Of a stretch of 8,981 nt of DNA, positions 1 through 6,540 are shown one piece after another (position 1 is the first letter of the stretch; each line of letters opens with the position of its first letter). The DNA is taken from contig JAGRNC010000088.1 in NCBI GenBank assembly GCA_020440935.1, forward strand, positions 1 through 8,981, read 5' to 3'. Both the position numbers and the translations under genes were made by a program. The notes under the pieces are model-generated. The model was not told the origin of the DNA and did no database searches. It saw nothing but the letters and a program-made list of their open reading frames with translations. Origin of the DNA: Leptospiraceae bacterium (GTDB lineage Bacteria; Spirochaetota; Leptospiria; Leptospirales; Leptonemataceae).

Positions 1-810
1 CTCGCCCATCCGCTGGTGCAAGCGCAGTCCTCAGAATCAGAAAGTAACAATTCGGATGCTCTGGCACTCTTGGGTCTGGAACTGCTTGGTGCAGAAATCA
101 TTCCAGTGACCTCTTCGCTGCTCGTTTCGTTGCGGTCCGACCGGGGCATAACCGTCGCCGGCGACGGTACCATCCTTAGCTGGGAGAATTCCGTCAATGG
201 CCAGCAGGCCACGGTTGTGGAGGTAGGGAATGCACCAACTTTTCTTGCTTCAGACCCAATCCTGAATGGCCGGCCATCGGTGATCTTTTCGGGCGGGGCC
301 ATGGAGTATTTGAACCTGACCTTGAGCGACACGGTGACCTATTTTGTTGCTTTTCGCAATTCGCTGACCGGGTTAACGGTGGTCCTCGAGCATAGCGATG
401 ATGCCAATTTTGTGAGCGGCGGAGGGATGTATCTGACGGGAAGTAATACAGACACGGTGGCATTTCGCCGGGGCACCGGTGGGTTCGCGACGACTATGAG
501 TGCCCTGGATTATTTGGCCAGCTGGTCCGCGACAAACACATCGATTGTAGCAATGGGTCAATACGCTGGCTCCAATGCATCGCATATTTTCAGGCTAAAT
601 GGTACGGCTCCGACCGTAACCAATCCACTGACAAACGACCCCACCGGAAGTCAAACTGCCAGCCTCTATTTTGGCGGTCGAGGCCGACCTCCGGATGGAA
701 TGAATTTCTATTATATGGACGGGGCTATCGCGGAAATATTGATCTACGATCGAGCGCTTTCGCTGTCGGAAATTGAATCGGTGGAAACCTACCTGCTGAA
801 GCGATACTAG
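1..810 (+). CDS. Exported LamG/concanavalin-like jelly-roll protein, 5' end outside window
   Basis: The reading frame is open from base 1 to a TAG at 808-810. A GTG at 16 could serve as a start, but the codons before it (LAHPLVQAQ) look like the end of a signal peptide, so the true start is probably upstream. After a Ser/Asn-rich linker comes one domain of about 220 residues with the pattern of LamG-type beta-sandwich proteins. It has 'LRSDRGITVAGDGTILSWENS' -like opening strands, an 'NGRPSVIFSGG' strand, and the closing signature 'GAIAEILIYDRALSLSEIES' followed by 'VETYLLKRY'. Such domains bind carbohydrate or protein ligands outside the cytoplasm; no catalytic residues are visible. The C-terminus matches the usual end of the domain, so the 3' end looks complete. 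It converges on the TetR gene with a 71-bp gap. Ligand and partner are unknown. The fold assignment is fairly secure; any function is inference. Confidence -1.
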   Translation, partial: LAHPLVQAQSSESESNNSDALALLGLELLGAEIIPVTSSLLVSLRSDRGITVAGDGTILSWENSVNGQQATVVEVGNAPTFLASDPILNGRPSVIFSGGAMEYLNLTLSDTVTYFVAFRNSLTGLTVVLEHSDDANFVSGGGMYLTGSNTDTVAFRRGTGGFATTMSALDYLASWSATNTSIVAMGQYAGSNASHIFRLNGTAPTVTNPLTNDPTGSQTASLYFGGRGRPPDGMNFYYMDGAIAEILIYDRALSLSEIESVETYLLKRY

Positions 811-830
811 TCGCGAACGATGAATTTCAG

Positions 831-854
831 GGTTCCGTCCAGGTGACCGGAGCC
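831..854. terminator. Possible weak hairpin between convergent genes
   Basis: GGTTCCG (831-837) can pair with CGGAGCC (848-854), giving seven pairs including one G-U, around a 10-nt loop. It lies in the 71-bp gap between the convergent LamG and TetR genes, where a shared terminator would be expected. No T-run follows on either strand, so it is not a canonical intrinsic terminator and may be chance. Confidence -1.
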
Positions 855-881
855 GAAGTACCTGATGGTCAAATAATCACG

Positions 882-1508
882 CTAAATTTCCACTCCGCTC
901 CTTAATAGAGCGGTAAAGATTCGGATTCCTTCTTCGATGGGATGTTCTCCGGGCCCGGCATGCACCATATCGGTCATCTCAAGAGTGATGACACCAAACA
1001 TCCAGGCCCACATGGTGCGAGCGATGGCGCGATATTGATCACGACGGTGGGGAATGGCCCGCGATTGACTGGCATATCGTAAGGTTTCCAGATATACTCG
1101 GTAACTGGTGGGCAGCGAAGGGAATACTCGCCGATACGTTGCGCCACCCATGTTGCTACCAAACATCACCCGATGCAGTTCACGATTCTCGGTAGCAAAA
1201 TCCCAATAGGTAAGCGCGATGGCGGTCAGCTGCTCAAAAACATCGGACGAGGACGTCCGAGCTTTTCGTAGTCTTCCAGTCAGCTCCTCTTCGCCCCGAA
1301 TAATCAACGTTCGAACGATTTCTTCCTGGCTCTTAAAGTAGGCATAGGGGCTGGCCACGCTGCATCCGAGCTTACTGGCAATATGGCGCATGCTTAGCTT
1401 GTCCAGACCTTCCCGATGCAGAATATCCAGGGCAGCATCCAGAATCTCCTCCCGGCTCAGACTGCCGCGCACTCTGCGCGATTTGGCCTCTTTCTTCACC
1501 CGGGGCAT
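882..1508 (-). CDS. TetR/AcrR-family transcriptional repressor, likely regulator of the adjacent desaturase
   Basis: This is a 208-residue DNA-binding protein starting at MPRVKKEAK. Residues 17-65 form the TetR_N helix-turn-helix ('EEILDAALDILHREGLDKLS', then 'HIASKLGCSVASPYAYFKS'). The rest is a helical ligand-binding and dimerisation domain. Its 'YWDFATENRELHRVMFG' and 'MWAWMFGVITLEM' segments resemble the WHG-type TetR C-terminal family (PF13305-like). The frame stays open to an ATG at 1601, which would add 31 residues. I prefer 1508 because the extra region holds the divergent promoters and is rich in cysteine unlike the family. Neither start has a clear Shine-Dalgarno sequence. The gene is divergent from a fatty-acid desaturase, the same layout as DesT/DesB-type systems where the repressor senses acyl chains. 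Regulation of the desaturase and of itself is inferred from the layout and the inverted repeat between them. Confidence -1.
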   Translation of the reverse strand: MPRVKKEAKSRRVRGSLSREEILDAALDILHREGLDKLSMRHIASKLGCSVASPYAYFKSQEEIVRTLIIRGEEELTGRLRKARTSSSDVFEQLTAIALTYWDFATENRELHRVMFGSNMGGATYRRVFPSLPTSYRVYLETLRYASQSRAIPHRRDQYRAIARTMWAWMFGVITLEMTDMVHAGPGEHPIEEGIRIFTALLRSGVEI

Positions 1509-1584
1509 GGTTTGAGCATTCTGCAGGCCCGAACACTGACAACATATTTCCGCCACTTTTTTGTGCGGCGCGCAAAAACAGACA

Positions 1585-1614
1585 TTGACAGTATCTAACA
1601 TGGTTAAATATGTG
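1585..1614 (+). promoter_or_regulatory. Candidate sigma70 promoter of the desaturase gene
   Basis: A perfect -35 TTGACA lies at 1585-1590. At 18-bp spacing is TATGTG (1609-1614), a modest -10. Transcription would start near 1621, leaving a leader of about 20 nt with AGAGGA (1632-1637) before the ATG at 1643. The -10 is weak, as expected for a regulated promoter. Confidence -1.
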
Positions 1615-1618
1615 TCTT
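1590..1618 (-). promoter_or_regulatory. Candidate promoter of the TetR gene, overlapping the desaturase promoter
   Basis: On the minus strand AAGACA (1618-1613) and GATACT (1595-1590) are separated by 17 bp, each matching four of six consensus bases. Transcription would begin near 1583, downstream of the alternative ATG at 1601. This supports the 1508 start. It overlaps the plus-strand promoter almost completely. Confidence -1.
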
Positions 1619-1631
1619 ACACTGTTAGATA
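1592..1631. promoter_or_regulatory. Inverted-repeat operator, candidate TetR binding site
   Basis: TATCTAACA (1592-1600) and TGTTAGATA (1623-1631) are perfect 9-bp inverted repeats. Their centres are 31 bp apart, about three helical turns. One arm lies in the spacer and the other at the start region of the desaturase promoter, so a bound repressor would block both divergent promoters. The arm spacing is wider than for a single TetR dimer site. Either two dimers bind, or the actual site is a shorter imperfect palindrome around one arm, such as TTACACTGTTAG at 1618-1629. Confidence -1.
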
Positions 1632-1642
1632 AGAGGATTCAT

Positions 1643-2716
1643 ATGGGAAAGCCGCTACATAACGAAGCCACAGCCTCGAAATTTCTGGGGCAGAATTTGA
1701 CCTGGAAATCTATAAAGAATAGCATTCCGGATAGTGCCTATGAGAACCCATCGGCGCCCGGTATCCTGTACTTTGTTCGCGATGTGCTGGTATTCATGGG
1801 GATCTTTACTGCCCTCTATTTTGCGCAATCATGGTATCTACTGATCCCGCTCTGGTTTTTCGCAGCGCTCAGTATTAGCTCCCTCTTCATCATTGGACAT
1901 GATGCCGCACACGGAGCTCTGTTTAAATCCAAACGATTGTCCTGGTGGATAGGACAGCTGGCGATGCTTCCTTCTTTGCATGCCTACAATCAATGGTGCT
2001 ACGGCCATAATCGAGTGCACCATGGACATACAATAAAATTGGGCGCGGATTTTGTGTGGCATCCGGTCTCTCCGGAAGAGTTCAAACGGATGAATCTATT
2101 CCAGAGAATGCTCCATCGGCTGTACTGGTCTCCTCTGGGCGCAGGTCCCTATTATCTGATCGAAATCTGGTTAAAAGGAATGCTTCTGTATACTGCGCCA
2201 CAAAAGGGGGCTCTTCGCGATAAGCTCATCGTCTTTGGATTCGCACTGACCGTGAGTGCAAGCCTCTTCGTGGTTGGAGCTTTCTCTGCCGGTAATAGTT
2301 GGATAGGCGGTATCTGGCTATGGACAAAGATGTTTCTGGTGCCTTACATTGCCTGGAACTACGTAATTGGATTTTCCGTTTACGTTCACCATATTAATGA
2401 TCAAATCCCATGGAAGGATCGACAGGGATGGTCGCCTGCTTATGGCCAGCTTTTCGGGACGGTCAATTATCACATCCCTGCTCTGTTCAATTTCTTCTTT
2501 CACAATATATTCATTCACATGCCGCACCATGTCCAGGTTCGCATTCCGTTTTACAATCTAAAGGAGGCGCTGGAAGGCATCAAATCGGTGTACGGCGATT
2601 ATGTGATCGAACGACGCACGCTATTTAGCGATTACATTCGATCGACCAGGCACTGCAAATTATTTGATGCCAGCGAAGGACAATGGATAACCTATCGCGA
2701 GGCAAAGCTGGCCTAG
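1643..2716 (+). CDS. Membrane fatty-acid desaturase (acyl-lipid desaturase family)
   Basis: This 357-residue integral membrane enzyme would introduce a double bond into membrane acyl chains using a di-iron centre and O2. Its three histidine boxes are H86-DAA-H90, H122-NRV-H126-H127 and H292-MP-H295-H296, the metal ligands of the FA_desaturase family (PF00487). Hydrophobic segments lie near residues 43-62, 65-85, 195-215 and 222-247, in the usual order relative to the boxes. The second box has three residues between the first His and the HH pair, one more than the common HXXHH. The ATG at 1643 is chosen because AGAGGA precedes it by 5 bp; the frame also opens at 1610, inside the promoter. The length is typical for omega-6/delta-12-like bacterial enzymes, but regiospecificity cannot be read from the sequence. 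Electron donor genes are not nearby. Control by the divergent TetR protein is likely. Confidence -1.
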   Translation: MGKPLHNEATASKFLGQNLTWKSIKNSIPDSAYENPSAPGILYFVRDVLVFMGIFTALYFAQSWYLLIPLWFFAALSISSLFIIGHDAAHGALFKSKRLSWWIGQLAMLPSLHAYNQWCYGHNRVHHGHTIKLGADFVWHPVSPEEFKRMNLFQRMLHRLYWSPLGAGPYYLIEIWLKGMLLYTAPQKGALRDKLIVFGFALTVSASLFVVGAFSAGNSWIGGIWLWTKMFLVPYIAWNYVIGFSVYVHHINDQIPWKDRQGWSPAYGQLFGTVNYHIPALFNFFFHNIFIHMPHHVQVRIPFYNLKEALEGIKSVYGDYVIERRTLFSDYIRSTRHCKLFDASEGQWITYREAKLA

Positions 2717-2727
2717 GTTCCTCGTCC

Positions 2728-2760
2728 GGACTGCGTTCGACATCGCGATGGGCGCAGTCC
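2728..2760. terminator. Hairpin between convergent desaturase and cyclase genes
   Basis: GGACTGCG (2728-2735) pairs perfectly with CGCAGTCC (2753-2760). The 17-nt loop contains the self-complementary CATCGCGATG (2741-2750). It fills most of the 50-bp gap between two convergent stop codons, so it can act on both transcripts. No T-run follows on either side, so any termination would be non-canonical or Rho-assisted. Confidence -1.
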
Positions 2761-2766
2761 TCGAAT

Positions 2767-4605
2767 TCACTCACGGATTTCGGAAAACTGTACCACCCGG
2801 TTACGACCACGATCCTTGGCACAATAGAGTGCACGATCGGCACATTCGATCAACTCTTCGAGGCTTTGGCCTTCGATCCATTCAGAAACCCCAAAGCTGG
2901 CCGTGACCATGAGTCCACCACGTTCCAGAGGAATGTTGAGCATCTCGATTTGTCTGCGTACCTGTTCGGCGAATCGCGCGGCCACGATTTCCGTTCCGTT
3001 TGCGCGAATAATTAAGAATTCCTCACCGCCCAGCCGGCCCACCACATCGTGACCTTCTACCAGCTCGGTCAGTAGTTCGCCCACCGCTTCTAGAACGGTG
3101 TCTCCCACTCCATGACCATGGGAATCGTTTATCTCTTTAAAATGATCCAGATCCATTAGAATCGCGGACAGTGGAGTGTTTGCCTCGGAGGAGCGCTCCA
3201 GAAGCACACGCCCCAGATCAATAAGGGCCCTTCGGTTCTTTATTCCGGTAAGCACATCAATACTGGCCAGATATTCCGCCGTTTGCCGTGCCTGTTCGAG
3301 TTCGGCCGTGCGCCGGGCTACCCGCCGTTCCAGATCATCTCTTGAGGCTTCCAGGATTTTTCGAGCCCTGCTTTCGGCTCGTTCTTTTTCCCGATGGATT
3401 GCACGTATCTTGGCGGCCAGGGCAAAGGACAGAAGCGAAAGGTTCATCATCAATGCCACTCCGGAAGCCCGATGGACCCCTTCACTGAACTCGAACAGAC
3501 CACGATTCATCAGTCCGATGGACATTAAACTAAGCAAAAGGAAGAATAATGCGGCCAGAAAGACGCGAGCCCCTGGCAGTCGTCGCAATACCCCGTAAAT
3601 GCTCACCGAAAGCACCAGAGCTGTTGCTGCCACTCCCATACCATTGGAAACCTTCTGCAGCAACGGATTGTGGGCCAGAGGCCAGGAGAGGATTCCAGTC
3701 AATACGGCAACATAGAACAAACCCAGAAAGACTAATGCGGTACGCGGCATATATGTCTTTAAGTTCAAGAATTGCCGAACGAACAGATAAATGGTCGCGG
3801 AACCCAGCGACACGGCTACCCAGGTGATTCGCAGATGCATATCGGGACTTTCTGGCCAGAAGAACTGGAAGCTGTACCCATACACCGATCCCAGGAAAAT
3901 TGCGGCCCATAAAGTAAAGATTACATAAACAAGATAATCCCAGTCTCGAAGCGACCAGAAGATACCGAGGTTATAGAGTACGAGCAACAACACTCCGCCC
4001 AGGATAATACCATTAAACGTGCTCCAGAATGTTCGGTCCTTTTCAAAGCTTTTCCGGGAATGTAGCACCAGATTGACGGGCAGACTGCCTTCGCTTTGCA
4101 AACGAACATAGATGACATTTTTGCGACCGCCTTCCAGCGTTAGAGCAGCGTACACGGGGGGAACGGCGAAGTCGCGATCATAAAAGGGAAGATCGGCGCC
4201 ATAATCCCTTTTAAATTCCAGCCTTCCGTCGCTGCCAAACTGGTACACAGTCACTTTAGAAATCCAGGTGGGAGTGGACTCCAGATAGTAGGTTGTGTTC
4301 TTACCGGTATCGTTTTGGAGAGTGGCTCGAATCCAGACCACATCCTGGGCGTATCCACGAGACAGAGATATATCTCGGCAGGCCCGCCAGCCCTCGCGGC
4401 CTCGGATTTCGTTCACGGAGTGCGCTGGCTCCTCCTTCCGGACTCCCGTTCGTATGAGGGCTTCACAATATGGTCGGAGATTCTCCGATTCAAAATTCTG
4501 ATCTAACTTCAGGGGAGCAGATTTAGCAACCGATGGGCAGAGAAAAACTGCGGCAAGTATGAAGACTGGGCGGAGGCATGTACAATAAAATAGCCCTCCG
4601 CGCAT
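2767..4605 (-). CDS. 7TMR-DISM membrane receptor with C-terminal diguanylate cyclase (GGEEF)
   Basis: This 612-residue inner-membrane sensor makes c-di-GMP from two GTP. Residues 1-30 form a signal peptide ('FILAAVFLCPSVAKSA'). Residues 31-185 are a periplasmic beta-rich DISMED2-type domain, probably ligand-binding. Residues 195-400 hold seven hydrophobic segments (7TMR-DISM_7TM). Residues 400-445 are a charged coiled coil ('REKERAESRARK'), and 446-608 a GGDEF domain. Active-site features are present: D485 and D487 in 'ILMDLDHFKEIND', the 'HGHGVGD' segment at 496-502, and GGEEF at 526-530. The RxxD inhibitory-site position reads EGHD (517-520), so the arginine is missing. Activity should be retained, but allosteric product inhibition through this site is doubtful. 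AAGGAG lies only 2 bp before the ATG, an unusually short spacing. Domain architecture is confident; the ligand is unknown. Confidence -1.
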   Translation of the reverse strand: MRGGLFYCTCLRPVFILAAVFLCPSVAKSAPLKLDQNFESENLRPYCEALIRTGVRKEEPAHSVNEIRGREGWRACRDISLSRGYAQDVVWIRATLQNDTGKNTTYYLESTPTWISKVTVYQFGSDGRLEFKRDYGADLPFYDRDFAVPPVYAALTLEGGRKNVIYVRLQSEGSLPVNLVLHSRKSFEKDRTFWSTFNGIILGGVLLLVLYNLGIFWSLRDWDYLVYVIFTLWAAIFLGSVYGYSFQFFWPESPDMHLRITWVAVSLGSATIYLFVRQFLNLKTYMPRTALVFLGLFYVAVLTGILSWPLAHNPLLQKVSNGMGVAATALVLSVSIYGVLRRLPGARVFLAALFFLLLSLMSIGLMNRGLFEFSEGVHRASGVALMMNLSLLSFALAAKIRAIHREKERAESRARKILEASRDDLERRVARRTAELEQARQTAEYLASIDVLTGIKNRRALIDLGRVLLERSSEANTPLSAILMDLDHFKEINDSHGHGVGDTVLEAVGELLTELVEGHDVVGRLGGEEFLIIRANGTEIVAARFAEQVRRQIEMLNIPLERGGLMVTASFGVSEWIEGQSLEELIECADRALYCAKDRGRNRVVQFSEIRE

Positions 4606-4669
4606 CGCTCCTTAAATGCGACCAATGAATTCAGGGTGTCAAGGCAAAAGATACTTATGCACGAAAGCG

Positions 4670-4696
4670 AAAAGGCGGCAGGGCATTACCCGAGCC
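4670..4696 (-). terminator. Weak terminator-like hairpin after the Rob-type AraC gene
   Basis: Read on the minus strand, GGC and GGG pair with CCC and GCC across small internal bulges (plus-strand arms 4677-4683 and 4689-4696), followed by TTTT (4673-4670). It sits 12 bp after the AraC stop codon. The stem is short and broken, so the call is tentative. The rest of the 102-bp gap before the cyclase gene shows a TTGACA (minus strand, 4642-4637) with no convincing -10. Confidence -1.
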
Positions 4697-4707
4697 ACCG
4701 AAAGTTT

Positions 4708-5559
4708 TTACTTTTTCGTCACCGGAATCCAGACTTCAAATCCGCCGGAGCCGGTAATGGGATCAAAGTTTGTTCCGTAGACTTCCATGCTGGGCGCCTC
4801 CGGAGGATTATAACCGGAATTGGGAAGCCATTCATTCCAGATCCATCCCATGGTATGACGAATGGTGCTAACATGATCTGTGTGCTGGAAGACCGCATAT
4901 CGCTGCCCTTCCAGATCCACAGTCTCAAGTCCATCCTGTGCCGTAGCGCCTTCCCGAACCTGTACAGCGCTCATATATTCAAAGGTACCTTCCGGATCTA
5001 CGTTCATAATCAGCCCGTAGGTAGAAGTGCCTACCTGGTTGGATATACTGCCCAGATGGCCCACAAAATGCTGCCATTGATCCGGGATTCCGGACGGATC
5101 CTCCATGTCGTATCGTTTACGAATTCCCATGAATCTCCGCGCTGCTGCGATTTCGAATCTGGGTTGTGCAATGTTCTGCCCTGTTGTTTCCACTTTAGCT
5201 ACCTCCATGATACCAGACCTGGTCTCTTCGTCGGATGCGCGGTAGGCTTCCGGCGATTTCCCAAACTGGCTCTTAAAGGCGCGCGAAAATGCCTCATGCG
5301 AGTTGTATCCAGCATCCAGCGCCAGCTGCAATATGTCCGGCGCTCCGGCTGCCAACTTCTCGGCTGCCTGACTAAGTCTGCGTCGGCGCACATAGCGCAT
5401 AAGGGGCAGGCCCGTCAGAATGTGAAAGCAGCGCGTTAGATGATACGGGGATACGCCACAGACCTCAGCAATCGACTCAAGGGAAAGATCTCCTCTTGAG
5501 TTGCTTTCGATGTACCAGATAGCCCGGCTGGCTAGATTTGAGGTAGAGTTCGCGGCCAT
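4708..5559 (-). CDS. AraC-family regulator with GyrI-like effector-binding domain (Rob-type)
   Basis: This 283-residue transcription factor has its DNA-binding domain first. Two helix-turn-helix motifs lie at residues about 26-47 ('LESIAEVCGVSPYHLTRCFH') and 75-98 ('ILQLALDAGYNSHEAFSRAF'), the second ending in the family's 'FGKSPEAYR'. Residues about 132-281 form a GyrI-like/AraC_E_bind domain (PF06445), with 'RRFMGIRKRYDM', 'GQRYAVFQHTDHV', 'MGWIWNEWLP' and 'FEVWIPV'. This order matches Rob and related multidrug or toxin-responsive activators. The GyrI fold in this family binds small hydrophobic or cationic compounds. The ATG at 5559 has no Shine-Dalgarno sequence, and a -10-like TATTAT lies 11 bp upstream, so the mRNA may be leaderless. 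The SDR operon ends upstream behind a strong terminator, so this gene is probably a separate unit. Targets and ligand cannot be read from the sequence. Confidence -1.
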   Translation of the reverse strand: MAANSTSNLASRAIWYIESNSRGDLSLESIAEVCGVSPYHLTRCFHILTGLPLMRYVRRRRLSQAAEKLAAGAPDILQLALDAGYNSHEAFSRAFKSQFGKSPEAYRASDEETRSGIMEVAKVETTGQNIAQPRFEIAAARRFMGIRKRYDMEDPSGIPDQWQHFVGHLGSISNQVGTSTYGLIMNVDPEGTFEYMSAVQVREGATAQDGLETVDLEGQRYAVFQHTDHVSTIRHTMGWIWNEWLPNSGYNPPEAPSMEVYGTNFDPITGSGGFEVWIPVTKK

Positions 5560-5570
5560 TGGAGATATTT

Positions 5571-5576
5571 ATAATA
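5571..5576 (-). promoter_or_regulatory. Candidate -10 element of the Rob-type AraC gene
   Basis: TATTAT on the minus strand ends 11 bp before the ATG at 5559, which would place the transcript start only a few nucleotides before the start codon. No good -35 is seen: the hexamer at 17-18 bp spacing is ATCAAG or TATCAA. This suggests an activator-dependent promoter or a different start codon. Confidence -1.
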
Positions 5577-5618
5577 CAGACTCCATGGGGCCGCTTGATA
5601 GTTCTTGTGGTCATTCAC

Positions 5619-5657
5619 AAAAAAACCCGGATCATGGAGAAATTTCCAGGATCCGGG
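5619..5657 (-). terminator. Strong intrinsic terminator of the SDR operon
   Basis: On the minus strand CCCGGATC (5657-5650) pairs perfectly with GATCCGGG (5633-5626). An inner TGGA/TCCA stem extends the hairpin, and seven T residues follow (5625-5619). It lies 54 bp after the SDR stop codon, so it ends the minus-strand operon and insulates the downstream AraC gene. Confidence -1.
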
Positions 5658-5711
5658 CTTCTTGCCAGCCGCCGGCCACGAAGGACCGGTTAGGCAAAGC
5701 TTAACCAAGGG

Positions 5712-6458
5712 CTACTGCGGCTGGACAGTGGGCCGAAATAAGATCTCATTTACGTCCACACTTTCTGGCTGCGAAATGGCGAAGGCCACCATATCGGACA
5801 TGGTGGAAGCAGGCACGCCAATCTTTTTCACCGCATCGCGAACGGCATCGCCTACCCCTGGTTCGGTAATGTGCTGCGTCAGTTCCGTATCCACGGCACC
5901 CGGAGAGATCGTAGTAACGCGAATATTGTATGGCTTAACTTCCTGTCTCAAACCTTCAGATATGGCTCGCACTGCATGCTTTGTGGCACAATATACAGCG
6001 CCGGTTGCAACCACAATGTGCCCGTACACAGAAGAAACGTTAATGATCTGACCGGACTTTTGTTCTTTCATGTAAGGAAGGGCCGCGGCAATGCCGTACA
6101 GAGTTCCTTTCATGTTCACATCAATCATCTGGTCCCATTCCTCGATTTTCAGACTTTCCAGAGGCGAAAGCGGCATCAAACCTGCATTATTGAACAATAC
6201 GTCCACGCGGCCAAACTTCTCCCTGGCTGTATCCACCAGCTTTTTTACATCGTCGAGTTTCGTCACATCGGTGGCCACAGCCACGGCTTCTCCGCCGGCC
6301 TCCGTGATCTCCCGAACGAGGGATTCCAGACGATCGGCACGCCGTGCCCCCAGTACAACTTTCGCGCCCTTCTTTGCCAGATCTCTGGCCGTAGCTTCCC
6401 CCATACCGCTGGAGGCGCCCGTAATCACCAGAACTTTGCCTTTGATATTATCGCTCAT
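5712..6458 (-). CDS. Short-chain dehydrogenase/reductase (classical SDR), probably NADP(H)-dependent
   Basis: This 248-residue cytosolic oxidoreductase of the classical SDR family interconverts a carbonyl and an alcohol. Its signatures are TGASSGMG (13-20, cofactor glycine motif), D64 in 'ATDVT', NNAG (90-93), N115, S143, and Y156-CAT-K160. The full N-S-Y-K catalytic tetrad is therefore present, with the usual 13-residue Ser-Tyr spacing. 'GARR' (37-40) after the second strand puts arginines where the 2'-phosphate of NADP is bound, so NADP preference is likely. The length is standard and it resembles the YdfG-like group annotated as broad-specificity alcohol or carbonyl reductases. AAAGGAG lies 6 bp before the ATG. 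It is last in an operon with the DUF2255 and truncated Gfo/Idh genes (71-bp gap) and is followed by a strong terminator. The substrate is not known. Confidence -1.
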   Translation of the reverse strand: MSDNIKGKVLVITGASSGMGEATARDLAKKGAKVVLGARRADRLESLVREITEAGGEAVAVATDVTKLDDVKKLVDTAREKFGRVDVLFNNAGLMPLSPLESLKIEEWDQMIDVNMKGTLYGIAAALPYMKEQKSGQIINVSSVYGHIVVATGAVYCATKHAVRAISEGLRQEVKPYNIRVTTISPGAVDTELTQHITEPGVGDAVRDAVKKIGVPASTMSDMVAFAISQPESVDVNEILFRPTVQPQ

Positions 6459-6520
6459 TTTCTTCTCCTTTGTTCATTATTGATCTTTTTCAAGTATTCT
6501 GCGAAATGCCCAATCGATAT

Positions 6521-6540
6521 CATTCCCTGTCATTTCCTGT
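6521..6540. repeat. 10-bp tandem duplication at the Gfo/Idh truncation point
   Basis: CATTCCCTGT (6521-6530) is followed directly by CATTTCCTGT (6531-6540), a 9/10 match. The premature TGA of the Gfo/Idh gene (6530-6532, minus strand) spans the junction of the two copies. Such a duplication fits a slippage or deletion scar. Confidence -1.

Noticed and set aside
1610..1642. Upstream ATG adding 11 residues to the desaturase
   Set aside because: It lies in the predicted promoter with no ribosome site, while the ATG at 1643 has AGAGGA 5 bp before it.
4636..5439. 267-codon plus-strand ORF opposite the Rob-type AraC gene
   Set aside because: Antisense shadow: the minus-strand frame has clear HTH and GyrI-like motifs, while this one has no recognisable family pattern and is rich in Arg, Ser, Cys and His.
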